A stretch of DNA of 14,685 nucleotides from UBA1046 sp050945515. GTDB lineage: Bacteria; Bacillota; Clostridia; Saccharofermentanales; DTU023. The position numbers and the translations under genes were made by a program. Numbering within the stretch: the first letter of the stretch is position 1; each line of letters begins with the position of its first letter. The stretch covers positions 1 through 14,685 of the forward strand of contig JBMNTB010000036.1 of the NCBI GenBank assembly GCA_050945515.1. Direction: 5' to 3'. The notes under the pieces are model-generated. The model worked only from the letters and a program-made list of their open reading frames with translations. It searched no databases and had not been told where the DNA came from. Shown here piece after piece: positions 1 through 5,822 of the stretch.

Positions 1-1
1 T

Positions 2-322
2 TTAACGATAATATCGACCCATATAGTAGAGGATATTGAGGCGACATGTGATTATGTGATCGTGCTTCTGAAGGGTGAGATCGCTTTCTTGGGAACTCAG
101 ACAGAACTGGCTCAGCTGGCTGAAGGTCTGGTATTTTTGGTTCCTGAAACTGAATATACTGATGATACTGACACCTTTGTAATCAAAGAGACTGAAACAG
201 ATAATGTGCGACAGTTGCGCATACTGGCCAAGCAAGGTGAGGCGTATTCCGCTTTCAGCGTGGCGCCTGCCATTGAGGATGGCTATATTGCACTCTTGAA
301 AGGATTCGCAAGTGCCGGTTAA
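2..322 (+). CDS. ABC transporter ATP-binding protein, C-terminal fragment
   Basis: This is the 3' end of a gene whose start lies before the window. Reading from base 2 the frame is open to a TAA at 320-322, giving about 106 residues. The first visible residues, STHIVEDIEATCDYVIVLLKGE, split as STHIVEDIE and then CDYVIVLLKGE, match the switch (H-loop) region of ABC ATPases, where the histidine contacts ATP gamma-phosphate, followed by the usual beta strand and 'KGEIAFLGT' turn. The Walker A, signature and Walker B motifs would be upstream and are not seen. The last part is an acidic C-terminal region as found in ABC-2 type exporters. The next gene overlaps it and encodes a membrane protein, so the two probably form one exporter; the substrate cannot be told. 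A GTG at 56 is only an internal codon. Confidence 0.82.
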   Translation, partial: LTIISTHIVEDIEATCDYVIVLLKGEIAFLGTQTELAQLAEGLVFLVPETEYTDDTDTFVIKETETDNVRQLRILAKQGEAYSAFSVAPAIEDGYIALLKGFASAG

Positions 323-965
323 ATCTCAATACAGACTCTGGTATAAGACACTGGGGAAAGGTGGCATCATTTCTGTCTTGCTGCTGGGGGTGGTGCTGCC
401 TATCCTTTTTATTATGTTTTATTATCTCACTGAAGATAAAGAGCTGGCTGTAATCCAACTGCACAGCTATATTCAGACCACAATCCCGCTACTGACCTTA
501 ATCAATCCTGCCACAGCGCTGAAAGCATATTGTGAGAAGCCGCAAAAAGAACTGCTATTGCAGATCAATCGCCGCATGCGTTTCAAGGTTGCCTTATTGA
601 CTTTTGCACCAACGTTTATAATAGCTGGCATTACTTTAACAATTTATACTGTTTTGCAGATGATTTCGACGGACCTGCTGGTCATTCTGATAGTTGCCAT
701 TCTTTTTCAATATTCTGTGGCATATGCGCTGGCGGTTATGGCGGGCAGTGTCAGCGCTGCCATCTTTTTTCTGATTATCTATACGGTGATTAATATTGCC
801 GGTGGCAGTGAACTACCGTTATTTCCTTTCTTTTTCACCAATCAGGATTTTTCGCTGCCAGATAATCTAAGTGCAATTTTCCTCTACCTGTTTGCTACGA
901 TCGGTCTGTTCATATTGTCAGTGTTTCAGGACTTGCGGCATCGACAACTGCAAACTAAGAAATGA
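312..965 (+). CDS. Membrane protein, probable ABC-2 type permease partner
   Basis: The product has 217 residues with about six hydrophobic segments, near residues 18-39, 53-70, 92-116, 121-145, 146-164 and 186-206, and a basic C-terminus (DLRHRQLQTKK). I recognise no family motif. The start is a GTG at 312, overlapping the ATPase gene by 11 bases, with AAAGGA at 299-304 as ribosome binding site. This overlap implies translational coupling, and the pairing of an ATPase with a polytopic membrane protein suggests the permease half of an ABC exporter. That role is inferred from context, not from sequence similarity I can point to. A cytoplasmic loop rich in Lys and Arg (about residues 71-92) separates the second and third segments. 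The next gene, rpsJ, is more than 500 bases away and has its own promoter, so this pair is probably a separate transcription unit. Confidence 0.7.
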   Translation: MPVKSQYRLWYKTLGKGGIISVLLLGVVLPILFIMFYYLTEDKELAVIQLHSYIQTTIPLLTLINPATALKAYCEKPQKELLLQINRRMRFKVALLTFAPTFIIAGITLTIYTVLQMISTDLLVILIVAILFQYSVAYALAVMAGSVSAAIFFLIIYTVINIAGGSELPLFPFFFTNQDFSLPDNLSAIFLYLFATIGLFILSVFQDLRHRQLQTKK

Positions 966-982
966 TTTTCACATATATATAT

Positions 983-1000
983 ATATTTTCTAGAAAATAT
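983..1000. repeat. 18-bp perfect palindrome in AT-rich DNA
   Basis: ATATTTTCTAGAAAATAT reads the same on both strands. It follows an alternating AT run (972-986) and lies 18 bases after the stop of the membrane protein gene. It has no GC stem or T-run, so it does not look like an intrinsic terminator. It could be an operator for a dimeric DNA-binding protein, or simply chance in AT-rich sequence. Confidence 0.5.
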
Positions 1001-1112
1001 TTGTGCCCTGATTGAGAAATAAAGCAACAATGGATAGAAGCAACTTTATACTAACTTAGCTATGTACATGTTATGTATATGTAACCGAATGGTACTGTAC
1101 TGGTGAAAAATT

Positions 1113-1139
1113 CTCAGTACTCTCAGTACTCTCAGTACT
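1113..1139. repeat. Three tandem copies of a 9-bp unit
   Basis: CTCAGTACT occurs three times head to tail at 1113-1121, 1122-1130 and 1131-1139, followed by a degenerate partial copy (CAGTTAC, 1140-1146). Just upstream, GTACTG occurs twice (1092-1097 and 1097-1102), which is the reverse complement of the CAGTAC core, so the array can also pair with that sequence. It lies about 60-90 bp upstream of the rpsJ promoter -35. Confidence 0.85.
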
Positions 1140-1143
1140 CAGT

Positions 1144-1187
1144 TACAGTGAAAAGTGATATGAAAAGTGAAAATTGTACAGTGAAAA
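1144..1187. repeat. 11-bp direct repeat spaced 33 bp, upstream of promoter
   Basis: TACAGTGAAAA is found at 1144-1154 and again at 1177-1187, with start-to-start distance of 33 bp, close to three helical turns. A further GTGAAAA lies between (1167-1173) and another at 1103-1109. The second copy ends 13 bp before the -35 element. This spacing would suit a regulator binding one DNA face, but no such regulator is known to me. Confidence 0.6.
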
Positions 1188-1200
1188 TGGTTTTTATGGC

Positions 1201-1229
1201 TTGCAATTTGTTTGCAGGCCTTATATACT
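1201..1229 (+). promoter_or_regulatory. Probable sigma-A type promoter of the S10 operon
   Basis: TTGCAA (1201-1206) as -35, a 17-bp spacer, and TATACT (1224-1229) as -10. The -10 matches consensus at five of six positions and the -35 at four of six, with optimal spacing. Transcription would begin near 1236, giving a leader of about 248 nt before rpsJ. This is the best promoter I see in the intergenic region. A second promoter before rpmJ uses the identical -35 hexamer and spacer length. Confidence 0.68.
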
Positions 1230-1270
1230 TATCGATGCGTCTGTAAAAAGACATTGGATTTTTATAGGCG

Positions 1271-1456
1271 ACAATCTGAGAAGCTGAAGATTGCTGTGAG
1301 CTCAGCTGCGTTGAGTAACAGGTAACTTCAGTGGAGAAGTCCGACTGGAATCGGACGCTGGTACGCAGTCTGAGGTTTAGCCCAGCAACTGTTTACTGAG
1401 ATACAGAAGCTGGGCATTATGCCGGAAGAAAAAGAAACGCCAGACTAAGTAGTACC
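1271..1456 (+). promoter_or_regulatory. Structured 5' leader of the S10 operon
   Basis: Hand pairing gives several helices. CAATCT (1272-1277) pairs with AGATTG (1288-1293). ACTTC (1325-1329) can pair with GAAGT (1336-1340), overlapping by two bases a stronger hairpin GTCCGA (1339-1344) with TCGGAC (1351-1356), loop CTGGAA. An outer helix GGTAC (1360-1364) with GTACC (1452-1456) and AGTCTG (1367-1372) with CAGACT (1441-1446) encloses an inner hairpin: GCCCAGC (1380-1386) with GCTGGGC (1409-1415), a symmetric AA/AA internal loop, and CTGT (1389-1392) with ACAG (1403-1406). The domain ends 18 bases before the GGAGG of rpsJ. In E. coli the S10 leader is bound by L4 to repress its own operon; whether this RNA does the same is inference. 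I do not recognise it as a named RNA family. Confidence 0.6.
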
Positions 1457-1483
1457 ATAAATGCAGCAAACATGGAGGTAAAC

Positions 1484-1795
1484 ATGGCAATTGACCAAAA
1501 AATTCGTATCCGTTTGAAGGCTTTCGACCATCACATTTTAGATGAAAGTGCTGAAAGAATTGTTGACACCGCCAAGAGAACGGGAGCAAGTGTATCGGGT
1601 CCAATCCCGTTGCCGACGGAGAAAGAGATTATTACGATTTTACGCTCACCGCATAAGCATAAAGATGCTCGAGAGCAGTTTGAAATTAGAACCCATAAGC
1701 GTCTGATCGATATTCTAGCTCCTAATACCAAGACTGTTGAGTCATTGATGAAACTGGAAATGCCAGCTGGAGTCAATATTGAAATTAAGCTTTAG
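1484..1795 (+). CDS. rpsJ: 30S ribosomal protein S10
   Basis: S10 sits in the head of the small subunit and, as NusE, also joins transcription antitermination complexes with NusB. The 103-residue product starts MAIDQKIRIRLKAFDHHILD and has the conserved loop SGPIPLPTEKE and the segment REQFEIRTHKRLIDI; length is normal for the family. An in-frame ATG at 1472 exists, but the sequence ATGGAGGTAAACATG places the ribosome binding site GGAGG (1474-1478) inside that codon stretch, six bases before the ATG at 1484, so 1484 is the start. It is the first gene of the ribosomal cluster and follows the folded leader. A short hairpin lies in the 61-base gap before rplC. Confidence 0.97.
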   Translation: MAIDQKIRIRLKAFDHHILDESAERIVDTAKRTGASVSGPIPLPTEKEIITILRSPHKHKDAREQFEIRTHKRLIDILAPNTKTVESLMKLEMPAGVNIEIKL

Positions 1796-1815
1796 GCAGA
1801 GTGCTGCCGGGTCAA

Positions 1816-1831
1816 GTTCACTTGAGTGAAC
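1816..1831 (+). promoter_or_regulatory. Hairpin between rpsJ and rplC
   Basis: GTTCAC (1816-1821) pairs with GTGAAC (1826-1831) around a TTGA tetraloop. It lies 20 bases after the rpsJ stop and about 10 bases before the GGAGGAG ribosome binding site of rplC. There is no T-run, so it is not a terminator; it may stabilise or process the message. Confidence 0.5.
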
Positions 1832-1856
1832 CAATAACCAGGAGGAGTAAGTTGTT

Positions 1857-2480
1857 ATGAAAAAATTCATGCTAGGACGCAAGGCCGGTATGACGCAGAT
1901 TTTTAACGAGGATGGCATTGTGATCCCGGTGACGGTTATTAGCTGTGGTCCGGTTTCTGTAGTGCAGAATAAAACGGAAGAAGTCGATGGCTATAGAGCG
2001 GTAAAAGTAGGTTATGAAGATAAAAAGCGTGTTACTAAACCTCTACAGGGCCAATTTGATAAAGCCGGCTTGAAACCTAAAAGAATTATGCGGGAGTTTA
2101 AGACCGACCAAGAGTTTGAATTAGGACAGGAGATTACTGTGGCAGATATGTTTGCTGCCGGTGATTATGTGGATATCGTTGGGACTTCTAAGGGAAAAGG
2201 TTTTCAGGGCGTCATTAAACGTCATGGATTTTCTCGTGGTCCGGAATCCCATGGTTCTAAACATCACAGATACCCTGGCTCAATGGGTTCTTCCGCCACT
2301 CCGGGCAAAGTCTTGAAAGGAAGAAAGATGCCGGGCCAGATGGGTAATAGACGTGTAACAGTACAAAATCTCGAAGTTGTTTCAGTCGATGGCGAACGCA
2401 GCATCTTGGTAGTTAAGGGAGCTGTACCGGGCGCCAAAGGTGGTCTCCTAGAGATCACCTCTACTGTAAAGAGAAGATAG
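1857..2480 (+). CDS. rplC: 50S ribosomal protein L3
   Basis: L3 binds 23S rRNA early in assembly and reaches with a long loop toward the peptidyl-transferase centre. The 207-residue protein starts MKKFMLGRKAGMTQIF and has the conserved stretch GTSKGKGFQGVIKRHGF (109-125), then GSMGSSATPGKV (141-152) and MPGQMGN (158-164). The glutamine in MPGQMGN (about Q161) corresponds to E. coli Gln150, the residue methylated by PrmB; no PrmB gene is in view. GGAGGAG at 1841-1847 lies nine bases before the ATG. Length is usual for Firmicutes. Confidence 0.98.
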   Translation: MKKFMLGRKAGMTQIFNEDGIVIPVTVISCGPVSVVQNKTEEVDGYRAVKVGYEDKKRVTKPLQGQFDKAGLKPKRIMREFKTDQEFELGQEITVADMFAAGDYVDIVGTSKGKGFQGVIKRHGFSRGPESHGSKHHRYPGSMGSSATPGKVLKGRKMPGQMGNRRVTVQNLEVVSVDGERSILVVKGAVPGAKGGLLEITSTVKRR

Positions 2481-2499
2481 GACAAGAGGAGATTTTCTA

Positions 2500-3123
2500 A
2501 TGGCTAAGATAGATATTTACAATATGGACGGCAAAGTAGTTGGCGATTTGGAGCTTGCCGATGAAATTTTTGCCATCGAGCCGCATCAGGATGTCATGCA
2601 TCGAGTGCTGGTCAATCAGCATGCTAATCGTCGTCAGGGCACTGTCAAAGTTAAGGGCAGAAGCGAGGTGCGCGGTGGTGGCCGAAAGCCGTACCGTCAG
2701 AAAGGAACCGGTAGAGCCAGACATGGTTCAATCCGTTCGGCACAATATGTTGGCGGCGGCAGAATTTTTGGCCCTACACCCAGAAATTTCAGATATTCTC
2801 TGCCACGGAAGATGAGACGCTTGGCCTTGAAATCGGCTTTGGCTTCGAAGTTCCAAGCTGATAAAATGCTAGTTCTTGATGAACTCAAACTTGATGATAT
2901 TAAGACCAGGAAGATGGTAAAAATTCTTAATAATCTTGGCGTTGATGGATCGGCACTGATTGTGTTGCCGCAGCGTGATCTGGTAGTGGAGCGCTCAGCC
3001 AATAATCTGCGTGGAATTAAGATCAGCGAAGTTCAGACTCTTAATGTCACGGAACTTTTGAAATTCGACCGCTTGATCCTGACGAAAGAGGCTGTGTCTA
3101 GGGTTGAGGAGGTATATAACTAA
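2500..3123 (+). CDS. rplD: 50S ribosomal protein L4
   Basis: L4 is an assembly protein whose extended loop lines the peptide exit tunnel, and in E. coli it is the autoregulator of the S10 operon, acting on the leader. The product has 207 residues. The basic, glycine-rich loop is clear at about residues 46-98, with GGGRKPYRQKGTGRARHGS and then GGGRIFGPTPRNF. The globular domain resumes after that and ends FDRLILTKEAVSRVEEVYN. GAGGAG precedes the ATG by about nine bases. The TAA stop shares its last base with the ATG of rplW (TAATG at 3121-3125), so the two are translationally coupled. Confidence 0.98.
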   Translation: MAKIDIYNMDGKVVGDLELADEIFAIEPHQDVMHRVLVNQHANRRQGTVKVKGRSEVRGGGRKPYRQKGTGRARHGSIRSAQYVGGGRIFGPTPRNFRYSLPRKMRRLALKSALASKFQADKMLVLDELKLDDIKTRKMVKILNNLGVDGSALIVLPQRDLVVERSANNLRGIKISEVQTLNVTELLKFDRLILTKEAVSRVEEVYN

Positions 3124-3476
3124 TGAAGAGTATTTATGACGTGATTATTAGTCCGGTTATTACCGAACAGAGTATGATGGCTACTGCCGAGGGCAAGTAT
3201 ACTTTCCGTGTGGCTAAGAATGCGACTAAGTCGGAGATCCGTCAAGCCTGCGAGCAGTTGTTTGACGTTAAGGTTGTTAAGGTTAATACGAGCTATCAGG
3301 GCGGTAAGACTAAGCGCATGGGAGTTCATGAAGGGAAACAGCCTGTCTGGAAAAAAGCTGTTGTGACAATTGACCTTGATCCGACTGAAGACCGTTATGA
3401 GACTAAAGGCGGTAAAGTTGGTACAACTACCAGGAAATATAAGACTGAAATCGAAGAATTCGGGTTCGGCCAGTAA
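3123..3476 (+). CDS. rplW: 50S ribosomal protein L23 with an internal insertion
   Basis: L23 surrounds the exit of the peptide tunnel and is the docking site for trigger factor and contacts SRP. The start MKSIYDVIISPVITEQS and the segment KYTFRVAKNATKSEIRQACEQLFDVKV are diagnostic. At 117 residues it is about 20 longer than the B. subtilis protein. The extra part lies near residues 87-107, between the strand KKAVVTIDLD and the last strand TEIEEFGFGQ, and is polar (PTEDRYETKGGKVGTTTRKY). The GGAGG used (3108-3112) is inside the end of rplD. The same mature fold is expected, with a longer loop near the tunnel exit. Confidence 0.96.
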   Translation: MKSIYDVIISPVITEQSMMATAEGKYTFRVAKNATKSEIRQACEQLFDVKVVKVNTSYQGGKTKRMGVHEGKQPVWKKAVVTIDLDPTEDRYETKGGKVGTTTRKYKTEIEEFGFGQ

Positions 3477-3507
3477 GCCGTACGCGTAACAGAGAGGGAG
3501 TAATAAA

Positions 3508-4335
3508 ATGGCACTCAAGACATATCGTCCTACTTCTCCGGCAATAAGGCAGAAAACCGTTACCGACTATTCCGGTTTGAGTAAAAAGAAACCAGAGAAG
3601 TCTTTGCTGGAGAAGAAAAAGAAAAATGTCGGCCGTAACAATTACGGTCGGATTACTAGCCGTCATAGAGGCGGTGGCAATAAACAAAAGTACAGAGTTA
3701 TCGATTGGAAACGCAAAAAAGAAGGTGTGCCGGCTAAAGTATTGGCTATTGAATATGATCCCAACCGCACTGCCTTTATCGCTCTGATTCAATATCAGGA
3801 TGGTTCTAAAGCGTATATCTTAGCGCCGGAGGGCTTAAAGGCCGGTGACATGGTAGAAAGCGGACCGGAAGTAGATATTGTGATCGGCAATTGCTTGCCT
3901 CTGGCCAATATCCCGATCGGTACAGAAATTCACAATGTTGAGTTGCGTCCGGGTCGAGGTGGGCAATTAGTGAGGGGAGCCGGAACGGCTGCTCAATTAT
4001 TGGCACGTGAAGGTAGATTTGCTACTTTGCGCATGCCCTCCGGTGAGATGAGGCTGATCCCAATTAACTGCAAAGCAACAATTGGCTCAGTCAGTAATAC
4101 GGAAAATGATATCCAAAATCGCGGCAAAGCCGGCTATACGAGGCATCAGGGCAGGAGACCGCATGTCAGAGGTTCTGTTATGAACCCAGTTGATCACCCC
4201 CATGGCGGTGGTGAAGGGAAAGCTCCGATTGGAATGCCCAGTCCGATGACTCCGTGGGGCAAGCCTACCCTGGGTTACAAAACCAGAAGACTCAAAGAAT
4301 CGGATAAATACATCGTCCGCAGAAGAAAGAAATAA
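3508..4335 (+). CDS. rplB: 50S ribosomal protein L2
   Basis: L2 joins the subunits and supports the peptidyl-transferase centre. The 275-residue protein starts MALKTYRPTSPAIRQKTV and has the family hallmark MNPVDHPHGGGEGK (about 225-238), including H230, which corresponds to the conserved E. coli His229. The RNA-binding core includes VELRPGRGGQLVRGAGT (144-160), and the C-terminus is very basic (RRRKK). A purine-rich GAGAGGGAG (3492-3500) lies seven bases before the ATG. Length is typical. No odd features were seen. Confidence 0.99.
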   Translation: MALKTYRPTSPAIRQKTVTDYSGLSKKKPEKSLLEKKKKNVGRNNYGRITSRHRGGGNKQKYRVIDWKRKKEGVPAKVLAIEYDPNRTAFIALIQYQDGSKAYILAPEGLKAGDMVESGPEVDIVIGNCLPLANIPIGTEIHNVELRPGRGGQLVRGAGTAAQLLAREGRFATLRMPSGEMRLIPINCKATIGSVSNTENDIQNRGKAGYTRHQGRRPHVRGSVMNPVDHPHGGGEGKAPIGMPSPMTPWGKPTLGYKTRRLKESDKYIVRRRKK

Positions 4336-4351
4336 GGAGACTTGCTGAGAT

Positions 4352-4633
4352 ATGAGCCGTTCAACAAAAAAAGGATACTTTGTAGAAGAAGCTCTGATGC
4401 GACGCATCAACGCCATGAATGAGCGGAATGAGCATCGAGTGATTAAGACCTGGTCCAGGGCTTCCACGATTTTCCCGGAAATGGTGGGGCATACCATAGC
4501 AGTACATGATGGACGCAAGCATGTACCGGTCTATATAACTGAAGAGATGGTAGGTCATAAGCTGGGTGAATTTGCTCCTACCAGGACATTCCGCGGCCAC
4601 GCAGGCTCCGAGAAGAGAACAACCTCCCGCTAA
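4352..4633 (+). CDS. rpsS: 30S ribosomal protein S19
   Basis: S19 lies in the head of the 30S subunit with S13, near the A-site finger of the 50S subunit. The 93-residue product MSRSTKKGYFVEEALMRRI... has the conserved WSRASTIFPEMVGHTIAVHDGRKHVPVYI core in order (about 34-62) and GHKLGEFAPTRTFRGH near the end. AAGGAG at 4334-4339 overlaps the L2 stop and is 12 bases from the ATG, a slightly long spacing. The last codons (ACC TCC CGC TAA) contain CCTCCC, which can pair with the ribosome binding site of rplV; this is listed separately. Confidence 0.98.
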   Translation: MSRSTKKGYFVEEALMRRINAMNERNEHRVIKTWSRASTIFPEMVGHTIAVHDGRKHVPVYITEEMVGHKLGEFAPTRTFRGHAGSEKRTTSR

Positions 4634-4650
4634 CCGGGAGTGAAGGGAGG
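4623..4650 (+). promoter_or_regulatory. Alternative hairpins at the rpsS/rplV junction
   Basis: CTCCCG (4624-4629) pairs with CGGGAG (4635-4640) around a five-base loop that holds the rpsS stop codon. The overlapping CCTCCC (4623-4628) is also an exact complement of GGGAGG (4645-4650), the ribosome binding site of rplV. The two pairings exclude each other: the first leaves the site free, the second hides it. A ribosome finishing rpsS would melt either one. This is seen directly; its use as a switch is inference. Confidence 0.6.
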
Positions 4651-4658
4651 ATTAGTCT

Positions 4659-5135
4659 GTGGCAAAGAAAGTAATGAGCAAAGAAGAATTGCTAGCCAAT
4701 AGAGAACAGTTGGTTGCAGATTATAAGGCTGCGCATCAGCGCAATAGAAAAAAGCCCATCTTGACTAAAAAGGAACGTAAGGTTCTTGATATTGGCAGAG
4801 ATCGCGGCTATGCGCAAGCCAAATATATCCGCATTAACGCCTTTAAGGTCAATGCTGTAATTGACACTATTAGGGGTAAGTCATTAGATGAAGCATTAGC
4901 AATTTTGATGTATACACCAAATGTGGCATCTCCGGTCTTGACCAAATTACTCAAGTCAGCGGAAGCAAATGCTGTGAATAATAATAATCTGTCGCGCGAC
5001 GATCTATATGTGGCGGAATGCTATGCCAACCAGGGTCCTACGCTTAAGCGCATCCGTGCGAGAGCCCGTGGCAGTGCAACCCGCATTTTTAAGCGCACTT
5101 GTCACATCACAGTCGTTCTGAGAGAGAAAGCATAG
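4659..5135 (+). CDS. rplV: 50S ribosomal protein L22 with N-terminal extension
   Basis: L22 binds early in 50S assembly and its beta hairpin lines the exit tunnel. The canonical part begins around residue 50 (GYAQAKYIRINAFKVNAVID, then IRGKSLDEALAIL) and runs through LYVAECYANQGPTLKRIRARARG, the tunnel hairpin, to the end HITVVLREKA. The protein is 158 residues while most L22 proteins have about 110-120, so the first ~48 residues are extra. They are rich in Lys, Arg and Glu (KKVMSKEELLANREQ and RNRKKPILTKKERK) and look helical. The start is GTG at 4659, eight bases after GGGAGG, with no later good start before the core, which supports the extension as real. The usual 'SPRKARLV' motif is replaced by NAFKVNAV. 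Confidence 0.95.
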   Translation: MAKKVMSKEELLANREQLVADYKAAHQRNRKKPILTKKERKVLDIGRDRGYAQAKYIRINAFKVNAVIDTIRGKSLDEALAILMYTPNVASPVLTKLLKSAEANAVNNNNLSRDDLYVAECYANQGPTLKRIRARARGSATRIFKRTCHITVVLREKA

Positions 5136-5147
5136 GAGGAGAATTAG

Positions 5148-5822
5148 ATGGGTCAGAAAGTAAATCCCCATGGCTTGCGTGTTGGAGTAATCAAAGATTG
5201 GGACTCTCGTTGGTATGCTGATAAAAAAGATTTTGCCCGCTATCTGATTGAGGACAAGCAAATTCGCGATTTTGTCAAGCAGGAGACAGAGAAAGCCGGA
5301 GTATCCCGTATTGAGATCGAACGTGAGGGCGACGATAAGACAGTTGTTACGATTACTACCGGCAAACCCGGAATCATAATTGGTCGCCAGGGTTCCGAGA
5401 TTGAGAATTTGAAGAAGAAGATGGCTAAAAAATTTAAGCGCAATTTCTTCATAAATGTTAAAGAAGTAAAGAATGTTGACTGCGAAGCACAATTAGTTGC
5501 CGAAAATATTGCTCGCCAACTGGAAGAACGTGTTTCTTTCCGTCGCGCTATGAAGCAAGCTATCAGCAGGGCAATGAAGCAAGGGGCCAAGGGCATTAAA
5601 ACTATGACTTCGGGCCGGCTGGGCGGAGCTGAAATTGCCAGAACTGAACAATATCATGAGGGTACAATTCCTTTACATACACTACGCGCAGATATTGATT
5701 ATGGCTTTGCTGAAGCAGCTACCACTTATGGACGTCTGGGTGTCAAAGTCTGGATTTACAAAGGTGAGGTTCTGCCGGCGCGTAAAGCAGTACAAGCACC
5801 ACAGGAAGGAGTTGAGGCCTAA
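5148..5822 (+). CDS. rpsC: 30S ribosomal protein S3
   Basis: S3 helps form the mRNA entry channel and contributes to the ribosome's helicase activity. The 224-residue protein starts MGQKVNPHGLRVGVIKDWDS. A type-II KH domain is visible with GIIIGRQG at 75-82 (GxxG loop GRQG), and the C-terminal domain holds TSGRLGGAEIARTEQ (154-168), GTIPLHTLRADIDYG (172-186) and GVKVWIYKGE (198-207). A GGAGG-type site (5135-5139) precedes the ATG by eight bases. The stop TAA (5820-5822) shares one base with the ATG of rplP. Confidence 0.99.
   Translation: MGQKVNPHGLRVGVIKDWDSRWYADKKDFARYLIEDKQIRDFVKQETEKAGVSRIEIEREGDDKTVVTITTGKPGIIIGRQGSEIENLKKKMAKKFKRNFFINVKEVKNVDCEAQLVAENIARQLEERVSFRRAMKQAISRAMKQGAKGIKTMTSGRLGGAEIARTEQYHEGTIPLHTLRADIDYGFAEAATTYGRLGVKVWIYKGEVLPARKAVQAPQEGVEA

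Larger units (their letters stand above)
966..1483 (+). other. Intergenic region: repeats, promoter and S10 operon leader
   Basis: There is no convincing gene in these 518 bases. In order it holds an AT run with an 18-bp palindrome (983-1000), a 9-bp tandem repeat (1113-1139), GTGAAAA motifs including an 11-bp direct repeat (1144-1154 and 1177-1187), a promoter (1201-1229), and a leader with several hairpins (1271-1456) ending at the rpsJ ribosome binding site (1474-1478). I see no GC-rich hairpin with a T-run after the membrane protein gene, so where upstream transcription stops is unclear. Confidence 0.75.

Noticed and set aside
983..1000. Palindrome as intrinsic terminator of the ABC genes
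   Set aside because: The stem is almost all A and T and no T-run follows it beyond two bases.
1113..1139. CTCAGTACT array as a CRISPR or satellite
   Set aside because: Units are nine bases with no spacers; this is a simple tandem repeat.
1419..1448. Nine-residue upstream reading frame (ATG to TAA) in the rpsJ leader
   Set aside because: There is no ribosome binding site before its ATG, and a frame this short is expected by chance.
1472..1483. Earlier in-frame ATG giving a four-residue longer S10
   Set aside because: That ATG overlaps the ribosome binding site itself and has none upstream; S10 homologues begin at MAIDQK-like sequence.
5004..5492. Long open frame on the minus strand across rplV and rpsC
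   Set aside because: It is a codon-bias shadow of two certain genes, without family features or a ribosome binding site that I can see.
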